NCBI GenBank assembly: GCA_031279495.1
Contig: JAITIJ010000089.1
Location: forward strand, 1-17,821
Origin: Holosporales bacterium
GTDB lineage: Bacteria; Pseudomonadota; Alphaproteobacteria; UBA3830; JAIRMZ01
Direction of reading: 5' to 3'
Length of the DNA: 17,821 nucleotides
Numbering within the stretch: position 1 is the stretch's first letter; each line of letters begins with the position of its first letter. A model generated the notes under the pieces. It was not told the DNA's origin. It worked only from the letters and a program-made list of their open reading frames with translations, and did not search any database. Of the stretch, positions 7,390 to 15,063 are shown in pieces. The translations under genes were made by a program, and so were the position numbers.

Positions 7390-8127
7390 ATGCTTAACCT
7401 AAAGGGAAAGGTAGCACTCGTTACAGGAGCAACAGGAAGTATTGGTATCGCAATCGTACGCGCCCTACATACGGCTAATGCAACGATTGCTTTGTCAGGA
7501 ACACGGCGCACAGCGCTTTCCAGTTTTGCAAATGTATTAAAGGAGCGCGCGCATAGTTTTCCGTGTAATTTGACCGATGCTACAGCTGTTGAAAAGCTCG
7601 TTCCGAACGTTGAGCAAGCATTAGGAAGCGTTGATATTCTTGTTAACAATGCGGGTATTGTACGTGATGGTTTGTTAATGCGCATGTCTGATGAAGCTTG
7701 GGATCATGTACTTAAAGTCAACCTGGAAGCAGCGTTTCGCCTTATGCGGATCGCTGTTAAAGGGATGATCGATCAGCGTTGGGGACGTATTATCAATATC
7801 ACGTCCATCGTGGGAGTAGCAGGAAACGCTGGTCAAGCAAATTACGCGGCAGCAAAAGCGGGACTTATTGGGCTTACAAAGTCTACAGCAGCGGAGATTG
7901 CCTCTCGCGGAATTACTGCTAATTGTATTGCGCCGGGTTTTATCTCGTCTACGATGACAGATGCTTTAACAGACGAACAAAGAAGGCATTTTCAAGGAAT
8001 GATCCCAATGCGTCGTGCAGGAAAGCCCGAGGAAGTCGCAGCAGCTGTATTGTTTCTTGCAAGTCAAGAGGCTTCGTATATAACAGGTCAAACGATTCAC
8101 GTGAATGGTGGTTTGGCAATGATTTAA
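7390..8127 (+). CDS. fabG: 3-oxoacyl-ACP reductase
   Basis: FabG reduces 3-ketoacyl-ACP with NADPH in each fatty-acid elongation cycle. It is a classical short-chain dehydrogenase of 245 aa, the standard length. Visible: the cofactor-binding VTGATGSIG (11-19), NNAG (86-89), Asn111, and the catalytic set Ser139 in ITSIVG, Tyr152 and Lys156 in YAAAKAG. The C-terminus ITGQTIHVNGGLAMI is typical. RBS AAGGAG precedes ATG 7390. In most bacteria acpP follows fabG; here the remnant of an unrelated gene begins right after the stop codon, so acpP must lie elsewhere or the junction has been rearranged. Confidence 0.96.
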   Translation: MLNLKGKVALVTGATGSIGIAIVRALHTANATIALSGTRRTALSSFANVLKERAHSFPCNLTDATAVEKLVPNVEQALGSVDILVNNAGIVRDGLLMRMSDEAWDHVLKVNLEAAFRLMRIAVKGMIDQRWGRIINITSIVGVAGNAGQANYAAAKAGLIGLTKSTAAEIASRGITANCIAPGFISSTMTDALTDEQRRHFQGMIPMRRAGKPEEVAAAVLFLASQEASYITGQTIHVNGGLAMI

Positions 8128-8678
8128 GGTAGAGAAGAGAATGGCATTCCGAGCAAAACGCTTATTTAAAACGGAAGGATTGCTGGTTTTGCTCTAGAAG
8201 AACAGTCCTGCTTGGTTATACGTAACAATGTTTTTGAATTTGTTCGGTGCGAAGGAAAAGCAACTCTCTGTTGCAATACTTGCAATACAATGTGTGTACC
8301 TATTACATCTATCAATAGAGTAATCCGCAAAGAAGAAGATGTCGTGCTTTACACAGATTTCTGGGGTCATCAAACAGGAACTCCATCTACACGCTGTGAG
8401 GTAATATTCGGCGGTATGGGTCAATGTACTGCTGTTGTTGAACACGGCAATTGCGAGATTCCTGTGGGAGGATATGCCTGTTCGCTTCCAAAAGGAAAAG
8501 TCAAGAAGGATTCACGCTGTTAGAGCTAGCGCAATTTATGATTGATCTTGGGTGCGTTGAAGCGATTAATTTAGATGGCGGTAAATCTTCTTCTTTGACC
8601 ATCAAAGGAGAGGAGAAAACAAAGGGAGACAAGCGCTCTGTTTCCGATTGCCTTCTTTTCGAGAGGCGTACTTCTTAA
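8128..8678 (+). pseudogene. Broken phosphodiester glycosidase (NAGPA-type domain) remnant
   Basis: Two adjacent frames hold consecutive parts of one domain. The first (frame of 8212, traceable back to about 8128) reads NGIPSKTLI, an in-frame TAA at 8167-8169, then NGRIAGFAL and on to VVLYTDFWGHQTGTPS and CEIPVGGYACSLPKG, ending at TAG 8521-8523. The second, shifted by one base, continues with GFTLLELAQFMIDLGCVEA, the family signature INLDGGKSSSLTIKG and KRSVSDCLLFERR to TAA at 8676-8678. NAGPA-domain proteins end in just this way (LNLDGG-SS, then RPVSNALLV). The frame change lies in the purine-rich run at about 8490-8512 and corresponds to one missing base. The N-terminal half is missing and the remnant abuts the fabG stop, so a deletion joined them. 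No start codon fits. The domain call is moderately sure from motif recognition; the loss of function is well supported. Confidence 0.75.
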
Positions 8679-8835
8679 GGACATTTTACTTTCTTGAGGA
8701 AGTCTTCTAGGCTGGCCGCTAGTTAGGGAGCTTCTAAACCGACTCGAAAAAGAGGAAAGCGCTTGTAAAAGTAGGTCTGGACTCTGAGCCAAAAGGGTTG
8801 AAGAAAAGTCCTTACCACAACATAGGAGGTATCTC

Positions 8836-10119
8836 ATGCAAAAACAGCAGAGCTCTTCAGAATTCCAAAAGCTCAAACGCGTTATTCTGTCGTGTGTTGC
8901 AGGAAGTTCTCTTGAATGGTTTGATTTCGCTCTTTATGGGTATTTTGCCGCTATTTTAGGGAGAGCTTTCTTTCCATCAGGAGATTCTTTTCAGCAGCTA
9001 ATTTCTTCTTTCGGCGCTTTTGCTTCAGGACTTATCGCCCGTCCTTTAGGAGCTGTCTTTTTCGGGTACATCGGCGACCGATTGGGTCGGAAGAGAGCTC
9101 TGTTGATCTCTATCTATATGATGGCATTACCGACAGCGGCGATGGCTCTTCTTCCCACACACGCTTCTATCGGTGTATGGGCGGGTGTTTTATTGACGCT
9201 TATCCGTATTCTTCAAGGACTGGCGCTAGGAGGTGGTTTTACAGGAACTATCGTGTTTCTTTATGAGCACTCCAGCCAAGAGAAAAAAGGCACCTTTTCC
9301 TCTTGGGCTCCCTTCAGCCTTGTGTTTGGATTTGTAATTGGTGCGATAACTGCGACATTTATGGCAACAGTACTTACTGCAGAGCAATTAGAAGACTGGG
9401 GATGGCGTGTTCCTTTCGGTCTCAGCTTTTTCGGAACATTTATTGCGCGATACGTTAAAAATAAATTGCAAGAACCGGAAGAATTTCTTGTCTGCCAAGA
9501 GAAGAAGACAGAACAAAAAGAAAAATCCTTATTTCGCAATCTGTTCAAGCGTCATTGGAAAGCGTTGATTTTGGTTGTATGGATCGATGTCTTGACGGCC
9601 TGTGGGTATTTTCTGCTTTCGGTCTTTTTCCCAACGTATTTCGTAGAAATACTTGGATTTGAAAGAGAGACGAGCTTTTATATTACGACAACTAATATGA
9701 TTTTGTTTTCTTTAACAATTCTTTTCGGCGGATGGCTTTCAGATCGTCTTGGCAAGAGGAAACAAATGCTTTGGGCGACTATAGCTCTTGCCGCCTCTGC
9801 TTATCCTTTGTTTTTAGCGTTTCGATCGGGCCCTGTTTGCGCCTTATTGGGCCACTTAGGATTGATTGTCTTGTTTTCTATTTATTATGGACCAATTCCA
9901 GCGACTATCTGCTCTATCTTTCCCACAAAGACTCGGCTTATGGGTGTATCTATTGCACATAACTTTGCTATGGCTGCTTTTGGGGCCTATGCGCCAACCT
10001 ACGCTACATATCTTGTGAAATGGACCGGAAATATCGCGATACCGTCTGTATTGTTTGTTGCTAGCGCTCTGGTGACAGCGGCGGGTTTGTATGTTTGGAA
10101 AGAAGGCGAACACTATTAA
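8836..10119 (+). CDS. MFS transporter, metabolite:H+ symporter (ProP-like)
   Basis: A 427-aa inner-membrane carrier of the major facilitator superfamily, MHS branch (ProP, KgtP and relatives), with about twelve hydrophobic segments. Typical marks are EWFDFALYGYFA (27-38), the loop 2-3 motif GYIGDRLGRKRAL (78-89 region), RILQGLALGGG (124-134), WGWRVPFGLSF (188-198) and a second GGWLSDRLGKRKQ in the C-half (298-310). A charged hydrophilic loop (about 209-240) separates the halves. Start ATG 8836 is preceded by an excellent RBS, AGGAGG. Relatives move compatible solutes such as proline and betaine or dicarboxylates such as 2-oxoglutarate; the substrate here is unknown. ProP-like carriers are often multiplied in intracellular alphaproteobacteria, where they would take up host metabolites. 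It follows the glycosidase remnant after 157 nt and precedes the tRNA-Ser gene. Confidence 0.9.
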   Translation: MQKQQSSSEFQKLKRVILSCVAGSSLEWFDFALYGYFAAILGRAFFPSGDSFQQLISSFGAFASGLIARPLGAVFFGYIGDRLGRKRALLISIYMMALPTAAMALLPTHASIGVWAGVLLTLIRILQGLALGGGFTGTIVFLYEHSSQEKKGTFSSWAPFSLVFGFVIGAITATFMATVLTAEQLEDWGWRVPFGLSFFGTFIARYVKNKLQEPEEFLVCQEKKTEQKEKSLFRNLFKRHWKALILVVWIDVLTACGYFLLSVFFPTYFVEILGFERETSFYITTTNMILFSLTILFGGWLSDRLGKRKQMLWATIALAASAYPLFLAFRSGPVCALLGHLGLIVLFSIYYGPIPATICSIFPTKTRLMGVSIAHNFAMAAFGAYAPTYATYLVKWTGNIAIPSVLFVASALVTAAGLYVWKEGEHY

Positions 10120-10144
10120 TCTCAAAACAAGCTATCTTGTCATT

Positions 10145-10234
10145 GGATGGGTGGTCGAGTGGTTGAAGGCACCGGTCTTGAAAACCGGCAAAGAGGCGAC
10201 TCTTTCGTGGGTTCGAATCCCACCCCATCCGCCA
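10145..10234 (+). tRNA. tRNA-Ser (anticodon UGA), CCA encoded
   Basis: A 90-nt class II tRNA. The acceptor stem GGATGGG (10145-10151) pairs with CCCATCC (10224-10230), followed by discriminator G and an encoded CCA (10232-10234). The anticodon stem CCGGT/ACCGG encloses CTTGAAA, giving anticodon TGA at 10179-10181, which reads UCA-type serine codons. The long variable arm AAGAG-gcga-CTCTT and the G discriminator are serine features, and the T arm is GTGGG-TTCGAAT-CCCAC. All stems are perfect, so the gene should be functional. Confidence 0.97.
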
Positions 10235-10263
10235 TCAAAGATTAGCACTGTTTTTGATAAGCT

Positions 10264-10387
10264 TTTTAGAGCGATAGGCTAAGGTCAATGCCGCTTCCGC
10301 ACCTCTGCTTGCCAAGGCGCGAGGAAAGGGACTCCGCTCGTTTTGGTGCTCAAGGAAACCTTATTAGCCTCAAATTGACGCTCTTTA
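10264..10387 (+). other. Nested palindromic element before ileS (structured RNA or MITE-like)
   Basis: Between tRNA-Ser and ileS a chain of nested complementary segments folds into one long hairpin: AGAGCG (10268-10273) with CGCTCT (10379-10384); AGGCTAA (10276-10282) with TTAGCCT (10364-10370); GGT (10283-10285) with ACC (10358-10360); TTCC (10295-10298) with GGAA (10354-10357); GCACC (10299-10303) with GGTGC (10345-10349); CGAG (10320-10323) with CTCG (10337-10340). That is about 29 pairs. A rival pairing, GTCAAT (10284-10289) with ATTGAC (10374-10379), crosses these and could allow switching. TTTA occurs directly outside the outermost GAGCG/CGCTC (10265-10268 and 10384-10387), as a target duplication would. 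It does not look like tRNA, SRP, RNase P or tmRNA. It may be an ileS leader, a small RNA or a mobile palindromic element. Confidence 0.5.
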
Positions 10388-10429
10388 TTGGATTTCATAG
10401 ACTGCCATGTGATGATAGAGAAATCCAGT

Positions 10430-13201
10430 ATGCCGCAAGATTATAAATCGACTATTTCGCTGCCGCAGACATCTTTTGAGCTGCATAAGAGGCAGTCAGA
10501 TGAGGATCTGCTAGCATTTTGGAAAGAACGTGATCTTTACAAGCGCTTGCGCGGCTTATCACATAATCGGCTGAAATTTGTGCTACACGATGGGCCACCC
10601 TATGCCAATGGGGCGCCGCATATGGGGCACGCGCTGAACCGCATTTTGAAAGATGCAATCGTTCGTTTGCACCAGATGAACGGATGGGACGCTGTATTTG
10701 TTCCTGGCTGGGATTGCCACGGACTACCAATCGAGTGGCAAGTAGAGGAGAATTTTCGCAAACAAGGACGTCCAAAAGAATCCATCGCTCCTCAAGAGTT
10801 TCGTTCTGCTTGTCATGACTTCGCACATCATTGGATCGCGGTTCAGAAAGATGTTTTTCGGCGCATGGGCACATGTGCAGATTGGGACAATCCGTACATC
10901 ACAACAGACCCAAAAGTTGAAGCGGTCATCATTCGAGAATTAGGTAAATTTCTGTTGTCTGGTGCTCTATATCAAGGTGAGCGGCCTGTGCTGTGGTCTG
11001 TGGTTGAGCAAACAGCCCTTGCGGAAGCTGAGGTCGAATACCGAGAAAAGAGTTCCACGAGTGTATACGTCGCATTTCCGATAGAGACATCGCCTTTATC
11101 CGCTTTGAAAGATGCTTATTGTGCTATCTGGACGACCACACCTTGGACGCTTCCGGCTAATCGCGCGATTGCTTATGGCGAACACATCGATTATTGCGTA
11201 GCGCTTTTTGAGATCATTGAGGGTATGGGGACTACCATCTCTTTAGTCGTTGCCGAAGAACGCCTTGCGGAATTGGCGCAAGAGCTAAATATTTCGCCCA
11301 CTGTTACAGCACGTTTCAAAGGACGTGAGCTACAAGGTACTATCTGCCGGCATCCTTGGTATGGAAAAGGTTATGATTTTACAGTGCCTCTTCTGCCTGG
11401 TCGGCATGTGGACACAAGTGTGGGCACGGGACTCGTTCACACAGCCCCTACACACGGCCTAGACGACTTTGAAGTCGGACGTGAATTTGGCCTAGAGGTG
11501 CCTAAGTTAGTTTCTGAAAATGGAATCTATACCGAAGAAACACCACTTTTTGCAGGCAAGGCAATTTTTAAGGTCGATGAAGAAATTATCGCACATCTCG
11601 CAGCCGCTAAATGCCTACTCGCGCACGCTACTATTCGGCATAGTTTCCCGCATTCTTGGCGTTCTAAAGCGCCACTTATTTTCCGCACAACACCGCAATG
11701 GTTTATTAGCCTTGATAAGACGCATTTGCGCAAGAAGGCGCTTCGTGCGATTGAGAATGTTCGATGGATTCCTGAGCAAGGATATAATCGCATTAAAGCG
11801 TTTGTAGAAAACCGAGGCGATTGGTGTATTTCTCGCCAACGTGTGTGGGGGGTGCCACTGGCCCTTTTTGTCAACAAAAAATCCGGAGAACCATTGCGCG
11901 ATCCTGAAGTCATTAAGCGCATTGCTCAACTTGTGGAAGAACATGGATCAAGCGTGTGGTTCACAGAATCTCCGCAGACGTTTCTAGGAGATCAATACAA
12001 AGCAGAGGACTTCACTCAAGTCTTTGATATCGTTGATGTATGGTTTGAAAGCGGCTGCTCGCACGCGTATACACTGGAAACACGGCCTGATTTGCAAACG
12101 CCAGCGGATTTATATCTTGAAGGTTCCGATCAGCACCGAGGCTGGTTTCAATCTTCTCTGCTGGCTGCTATAGAAACGCGCACCCATGCACCATATAAAG
12201 CGGTTTTGACACACGGTTTTCTCCTTGATGAAGAAGGCCGGAAAATGTCCAAATCAGCAGGCAACGGCCTTGATCCTGTTACTATTATCGCTCAGAAAGG
12301 AGCCGATATTCTTCGCTTATGGGCCATTAATAGCGACTTTAAGGAAGATGTGCGCGTGGGTGTATCTATTCTTAAGCAGCAAGAGGATCTATATAAGCGC
12401 TTGCGGAATACTTTGCGCTATTTGCTCGGCAATTTACGGGAATTTAATGCGCGCGATGCTGTCGCTCTAGCAGATATGCCAGTGCTCGAGCAATGGGTCC
12501 TGCATCGTCTTACGGAAATGGAAGAAACAACAGCACAAGCTCATTCAAGTTTTGAAATGAACATCCTTCTGTCAGAATTGCATTCTTTCTGTGCTAACGA
12601 CTTGTCGGCGTTTTATTTCGATATTCGCAAGGATTGTCTTTATTGCGATGGTCTCGCAACGCTAAGGCGTCGGGCATGTCGAACGGTGCTGGAACACGTT
12701 TTCGAGGCACTTGTACGGTGTCTGGCTCCTTTTACACCCTTTTTAGCAGAAGAAGCATGGCAAACACACGCAGATCGTGCTGGGAAAAGTCTCTTTGAAA
12801 CATTCATGGAGCCTTTGCCAGAGACGTGGTGTAATCCTGCACTTGGCCAGCAGTACCAAACGGTAAAAAATATCCGTCGCGTGCTGACAGGAGCATTGGA
12901 AAGGGCTCGTGTAGAGGGAAAGATACGGTCGAGCTTGGCAGCAGCTCTTGTGCTCTTTGACCCCGATCGACAATTACCGGAAATGACACTACCGGATCTG
13001 GCTGACTTAGCAATTGTCTCTCAAGCTGAAGTACAGCACGAAACGGTGCCAGATGATGCTTTTGTTCTGCCAGAGGTCTCGAGTTTTGGCGTGCGCGTAC
13101 ACATAGCTGAAGGCGAAAAATGCGCCCGGTGTTGGAAGATACACCATGCTCTAGAAGAAGGCCTTTGTCCGCGGTGTAAGGAAGTTGTGTCAGAATGCTA
13201 A
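10430..13201 (+). CDS. ileS: Isoleucyl-tRNA synthetase
   Basis: IleRS charges tRNA-Ile and edits misactivated valine. From ATG 10430 the protein is 923 aa and begins MPQDYKSTISLPQT, matching the usual bacterial start (MSDYKSTLNLP). The frame is open back to TTG 10388 and has another ATG at 10412, but these add 6-14 residues unlike the family. Class I motifs: HMGH at 64-67 (HIGH) and KMSKS at 605-609. The CP1 editing domain shows WTTTPWTLPANRA and GLVHTAPTHGLDDF. The C-terminal zinc finger has Cys898, 901, 913 and 916 (CxxC-x11-CxxC), the bacterial type. The stop overlaps the lspA start by 7 nt, the common ileS-lspA arrangement. The RBS before 10430 is weak (AGAGAAA), and a palindromic element lies upstream, which may affect its expression. 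Confidence 0.96.
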   Translation: MPQDYKSTISLPQTSFELHKRQSDEDLLAFWKERDLYKRLRGLSHNRLKFVLHDGPPYANGAPHMGHALNRILKDAIVRLHQMNGWDAVFVPGWDCHGLPIEWQVEENFRKQGRPKESIAPQEFRSACHDFAHHWIAVQKDVFRRMGTCADWDNPYITTDPKVEAVIIRELGKFLLSGALYQGERPVLWSVVEQTALAEAEVEYREKSSTSVYVAFPIETSPLSALKDAYCAIWTTTPWTLPANRAIAYGEHIDYCVALFEIIEGMGTTISLVVAEERLAELAQELNISPTVTARFKGRELQGTICRHPWYGKGYDFTVPLLPGRHVDTSVGTGLVHTAPTHGLDDFEVGREFGLEVPKLVSENGIYTEETPLFAGKAIFKVDEEIIAHLAAAKCLLAHATIRHSFPHSWRSKAPLIFRTTPQWFISLDKTHLRKKALRAIENVRWIPEQGYNRIKAFVENRGDWCISRQRVWGVPLALFVNKKSGEPLRDPEVIKRIAQLVEEHGSSVWFTESPQTFLGDQYKAEDFTQVFDIVDVWFESGCSHAYTLETRPDLQTPADLYLEGSDQHRGWFQSSLLAAIETRTHAPYKAVLTHGFLLDEEGRKMSKSAGNGLDPVTIIAQKGADILRLWAINSDFKEDVRVGVSILKQQEDLYKRLRNTLRYLLGNLREFNARDAVALADMPVLEQWVLHRLTEMEETTAQAHSSFEMNILLSELHSFCANDLSAFYFDIRKDCLYCDGLATLRRRACRTVLEHVFEALVRCLAPFTPFLAEEAWQTHADRAGKSLFETFMEPLPETWCNPALGQQYQTVKNIRRVLTGALERARVEGKIRSSLAAALVLFDPDRQLPEMTLPDLADLAIVSQAEVQHETVPDDAFVLPEVSSFGVRVHIAEGEKCARCWKIHHALEEGLCPRCKEVVSEC

Positions 13202-13662
13202 AGCTCCTGAAGCGGTTCTTGCTGTTTGGAGGTGTGACCTTTTGCGTTGTCTGGGCTGATCAGCAGACAAAAGCGTGGATGCAGGTCTTTATCGAGGAGC
13301 AAGGCGGCGCATTTGCTTTGACAGCATATCTTTCGCTTGTGCGTGTTTGGAATAAAGGTATGAGCTTTGGCCTGCTTAACCATATGGACATCGTCTGGTT
13401 GTTCCTCGCTTTTGTGTGCATTGCGGTATTGTTCTTTGTCGTGCGCACGTATAAAGACTCTTCTTATTTTCTGACCTCTTTATATGGACTTGTTACTGGA
13501 GGTGCGCTGGGCAACGGAATCGATCGTGTGCGTGACGGTGCTGTGTTTGATTTTCTCGATTTTCACTTGGGGGGCACGCATTTCCCAGCGTTTAATCTAG
13601 CTGATGCGAGCATTAGTATAGGCGCGGTGCTGCTAGCCATATTTTATCGGAAACAAACATGA
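13195..13662 (+). CDS. lspA: Lipoprotein signal peptidase (signal peptidase II)
   Basis: LspA is the inner-membrane aspartyl protease that cuts prolipoproteins before the lipidated cysteine. At 155 aa it has the normal size and four hydrophobic segments. Diagnostic motifs: DQQTKAW (22-28), VWNKGMSFGLL (51-61; usual xxNxGxAFG), GGALGNGIDR (102-111), the catalytic Asp119 in VFDFLDF and the catalytic Asp137 in FPAFNLADASI. Both catalytic aspartates are present. It overlaps ileS by 7 nt and the following pseudouridine synthase by 4 nt (ATGA), so the three are translationally coupled. Confidence 0.95.
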   Translation: MLKLLKRFLLFGGVTFCVVWADQQTKAWMQVFIEEQGGAFALTAYLSLVRVWNKGMSFGLLNHMDIVWLFLAFVCIAVLFFVVRTYKDSSYFLTSLYGLVTGGALGNGIDRVRDGAVFDFLDFHLGGTHFPAFNLADASISIGAVLLAIFYRKQT

Positions 13663-14378
13663 AGAGTGAGCGCATTGCTAAAGTCATTGCGCGTGCAGGC
13701 CTCTGCTCACGTCGTGAAGCAGAGAAATGGATTACCGCGGGGCGCGTAACGCTCGATGGCGCAATGCTGACTACTCCTGCAGTTGCGATCACTTCTGCGC
13801 AGCATGTTTGTGTCGATGGTCAGCCCCTTCCAAAAGCAGAAAAACCTCGTTTGTGGCTGTTTCATAAGCCAGCGGGCGTTATTACGACGCATCGTGATCC
13901 GCAAGGACGAAAAACGGTCTTTGAGTTGCTGAAACAGCGTGGCATGTCTCACGTTATCTCTGTAGGGCGGCTTGATATGGCTTCAGAAGGCCTGCTGCTT
14001 TTGACAAACGACGGAGAGCTTGCCAGATATCTTGAACTTCCTGCTACAGGATTATCGCGCCGATACAGAGTGCGTTTGTTTGGAATGGTGACACAAGAGG
14101 CTCTGGATCAACTACGTCAGGGCATAACGGTACGTGGCGTAGCATATGGACCCATAGAAGCGACACTAGATCGACAAAAGGGGCGCAATGCTTGGTTGAC
14201 GATGGCACTCCGCGAGGGCAAGAACAGAGAGATCCGTCGATTGGCAGAGCATCTTGACTGGGCTGTCAATCGATTGATTCGTATTGCCTATGGGCCTTTC
14301 CAATTAGGAAATCTGAACATCGGAGAAGTCATGGAAACTTCTTATTCCACCTGGCGTAAGATGTTAAGAATAAATTAA
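13659..14378 (+). CDS. RsuA/RluB/RluE family pseudouridine synthase
   Basis: A 239-aa enzyme that converts a specific rRNA uridine to pseudouridine. An N-terminal S4 RNA-binding domain (residues 1-50: RIAKVIARAGLCSRREAEKW) is followed by the catalytic domain: LFHKPAGVITTHRDPQGR (67-84), then VGRLDMASEGLLLLTNDGE (102-120) with catalytic Asp106, and GKNREIRRL with W-VNRLIRIAYGP near the end. The S4 domain plus the R-L-D-M-x-S/T-E-G-L-L motif point to RluB (23S rRNA helix 90 region) more than to RsuA, but the exact target cannot be fixed from sequence. It ends without the long charged C-terminal tail of many RluB proteins. It shares ATGA with lspA and is the last gene of the ileS-lspA unit. Confidence 0.92.
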   Translation: MKSERIAKVIARAGLCSRREAEKWITAGRVTLDGAMLTTPAVAITSAQHVCVDGQPLPKAEKPRLWLFHKPAGVITTHRDPQGRKTVFELLKQRGMSHVISVGRLDMASEGLLLLTNDGELARYLELPATGLSRRYRVRLFGMVTQEALDQLRQGITVRGVAYGPIEATLDRQKGRNAWLTMALREGKNREIRRLAEHLDWAVNRLIRIAYGPFQLGNLNIGEVMETSYSTWRKMLRIN

Positions 14379-14470
14379 TAATCGTCTTTTGTGTTTGGCA
14401 AAACTAAGCGCTCTCTTGATTAGATTTTCTTACAAAATAAGCAAGTGATACGAGAAAAAAGGAGAGAAGA

Positions 14471-14908
14471 TCAAGTTTCATCAAGTAAAAGTGGATAGCA
14501 AGTTTTGTCACCAAGATAAACAATCTTTCTTTTGCTATGCTTGATCTCCTTATAGGCTCTCCCAGCAAGTATACTTTCTGCGTTTTTGCCGTAGAAGTGC
14601 ATTAGTTCAAGCACAGACTCGGGATATTTCTGCCTTGCCCAGAACATATCCACAATAAGATTGGAAAATTCCTAATCGTTTACAATCTTTTCTGAGAAAG
14701 AACCGTCTTCACCAACGAGCTGTCTAAAAGTCACCAGCATTTCCTCCAGAGATGATTCGCTCTTATCCCCTAGAGCCGTTGTCGCCTTCTTGAGGATCGA
14801 CTTTTCGGCGGAGTCTTCATAGCTTTCCATTCCGTTGGAGCTCCCTATCAGACCGATAAACACTATAGTGGCCATTAGTGCATTCCGTGCGAATTGCTTA
14901 CCTGGCAT
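14471..14908 (-). pseudogene. Small secreted protein gene interrupted by one amber codon
   Basis: I do not recognise the family. A good start (ATG 14908 after AAGGAAG) opens a frame with a clear signal peptide, MPGKQFARNALMATIVFIGL and cleavage near SSNG-ME (about residue 26), followed by a helical, charged region (AEKSILKKATTALGDKSESS, EEMLVTFRQLVGEDG). TAG at 14674-14672 stops it after 78 aa. The same frame continues without further stops as EFSNLIVDMFWARQKYPESV, LELMHFYGKNAESILAG and on to LLLDET, ending with TGA at 14473-14471. The second part has the composition of a normal helical protein and no start with an RBS, so both halves probably formed a 145-aa exported protein. A single base change explains the break. 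The 78-aa part could still be made and secreted. A promoter-like site lies upstream. Confidence 0.6.
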
Positions 14909-14961
14909 ATTTCTTCCTTTACTATTGCGCAGAGAATCACTATAATTCTCGATCAGGAGTC

Positions 14962-14989
14962 AAGATACCTCAGAAGCATTAAATGTCAA
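14962..14989 (-). promoter_or_regulatory. Candidate promoter of the amber-interrupted secreted protein gene
   Basis: On the minus strand a perfect TTGACA (plus 14989-14984) is followed after 16 nt by TATCTT (plus 14967-14962), a four-of-six -10 box. It would start a leader of about 45 nt before ATG 14908. A second TATAGT lies at 14944-14939 but has only TTGACT at 13-nt spacing. The gene thus seems to have its own promoter rather than belonging to the M16 unit. Confidence 0.4.
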
Positions 14990-15063
14990 GTTTGCGTGAA
15001 AAATATTTAGAAAAATTAAGACGATATGGCGAACTTAAATAGGAAAGCCTAATCTTGAGACCC

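Noticed and set aside
8212..8523. Independent 103-aa protein after fabG
   Set aside because: No RBS supports its start, and its sequence continues into the next frame as one glycosidase domain; it is part of a broken gene.
10091..10282. 63-codon open frame on the plus strand across the tRNA-Ser region
   Set aside because: It lies over a perfect tRNA gene, overlaps the end of the MFS gene and has no family features.
10268..10384. SRP (4.5S) RNA or 6S RNA
   Set aside because: The conserved SRP apical sequence with a GGAA tetraloop is absent on both strands, and the length and layout do not match 6S RNA.
10235..10429. T-box riboswitch upstream of ileS
   Set aside because: No T-box consensus or terminator/antiterminator pair with an isoleucine specifier is recognisable, and T-boxes are not typical of alphaproteobacteria.
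14379..14470. Terminator between the pseudouridine synthase and the secreted protein gene
   Set aside because: Only 4-5 bp stems (CTTA/TAAG, TTTTG/CAAAA) without a proper T-run are visible, too weak to call.
14672..14674. TAG read as pyrrolysine or the gene as a recoding case
   Set aside because: No pyrrolysine genes or recoding signals are visible in the window; a simple nonsense mutation is enough.
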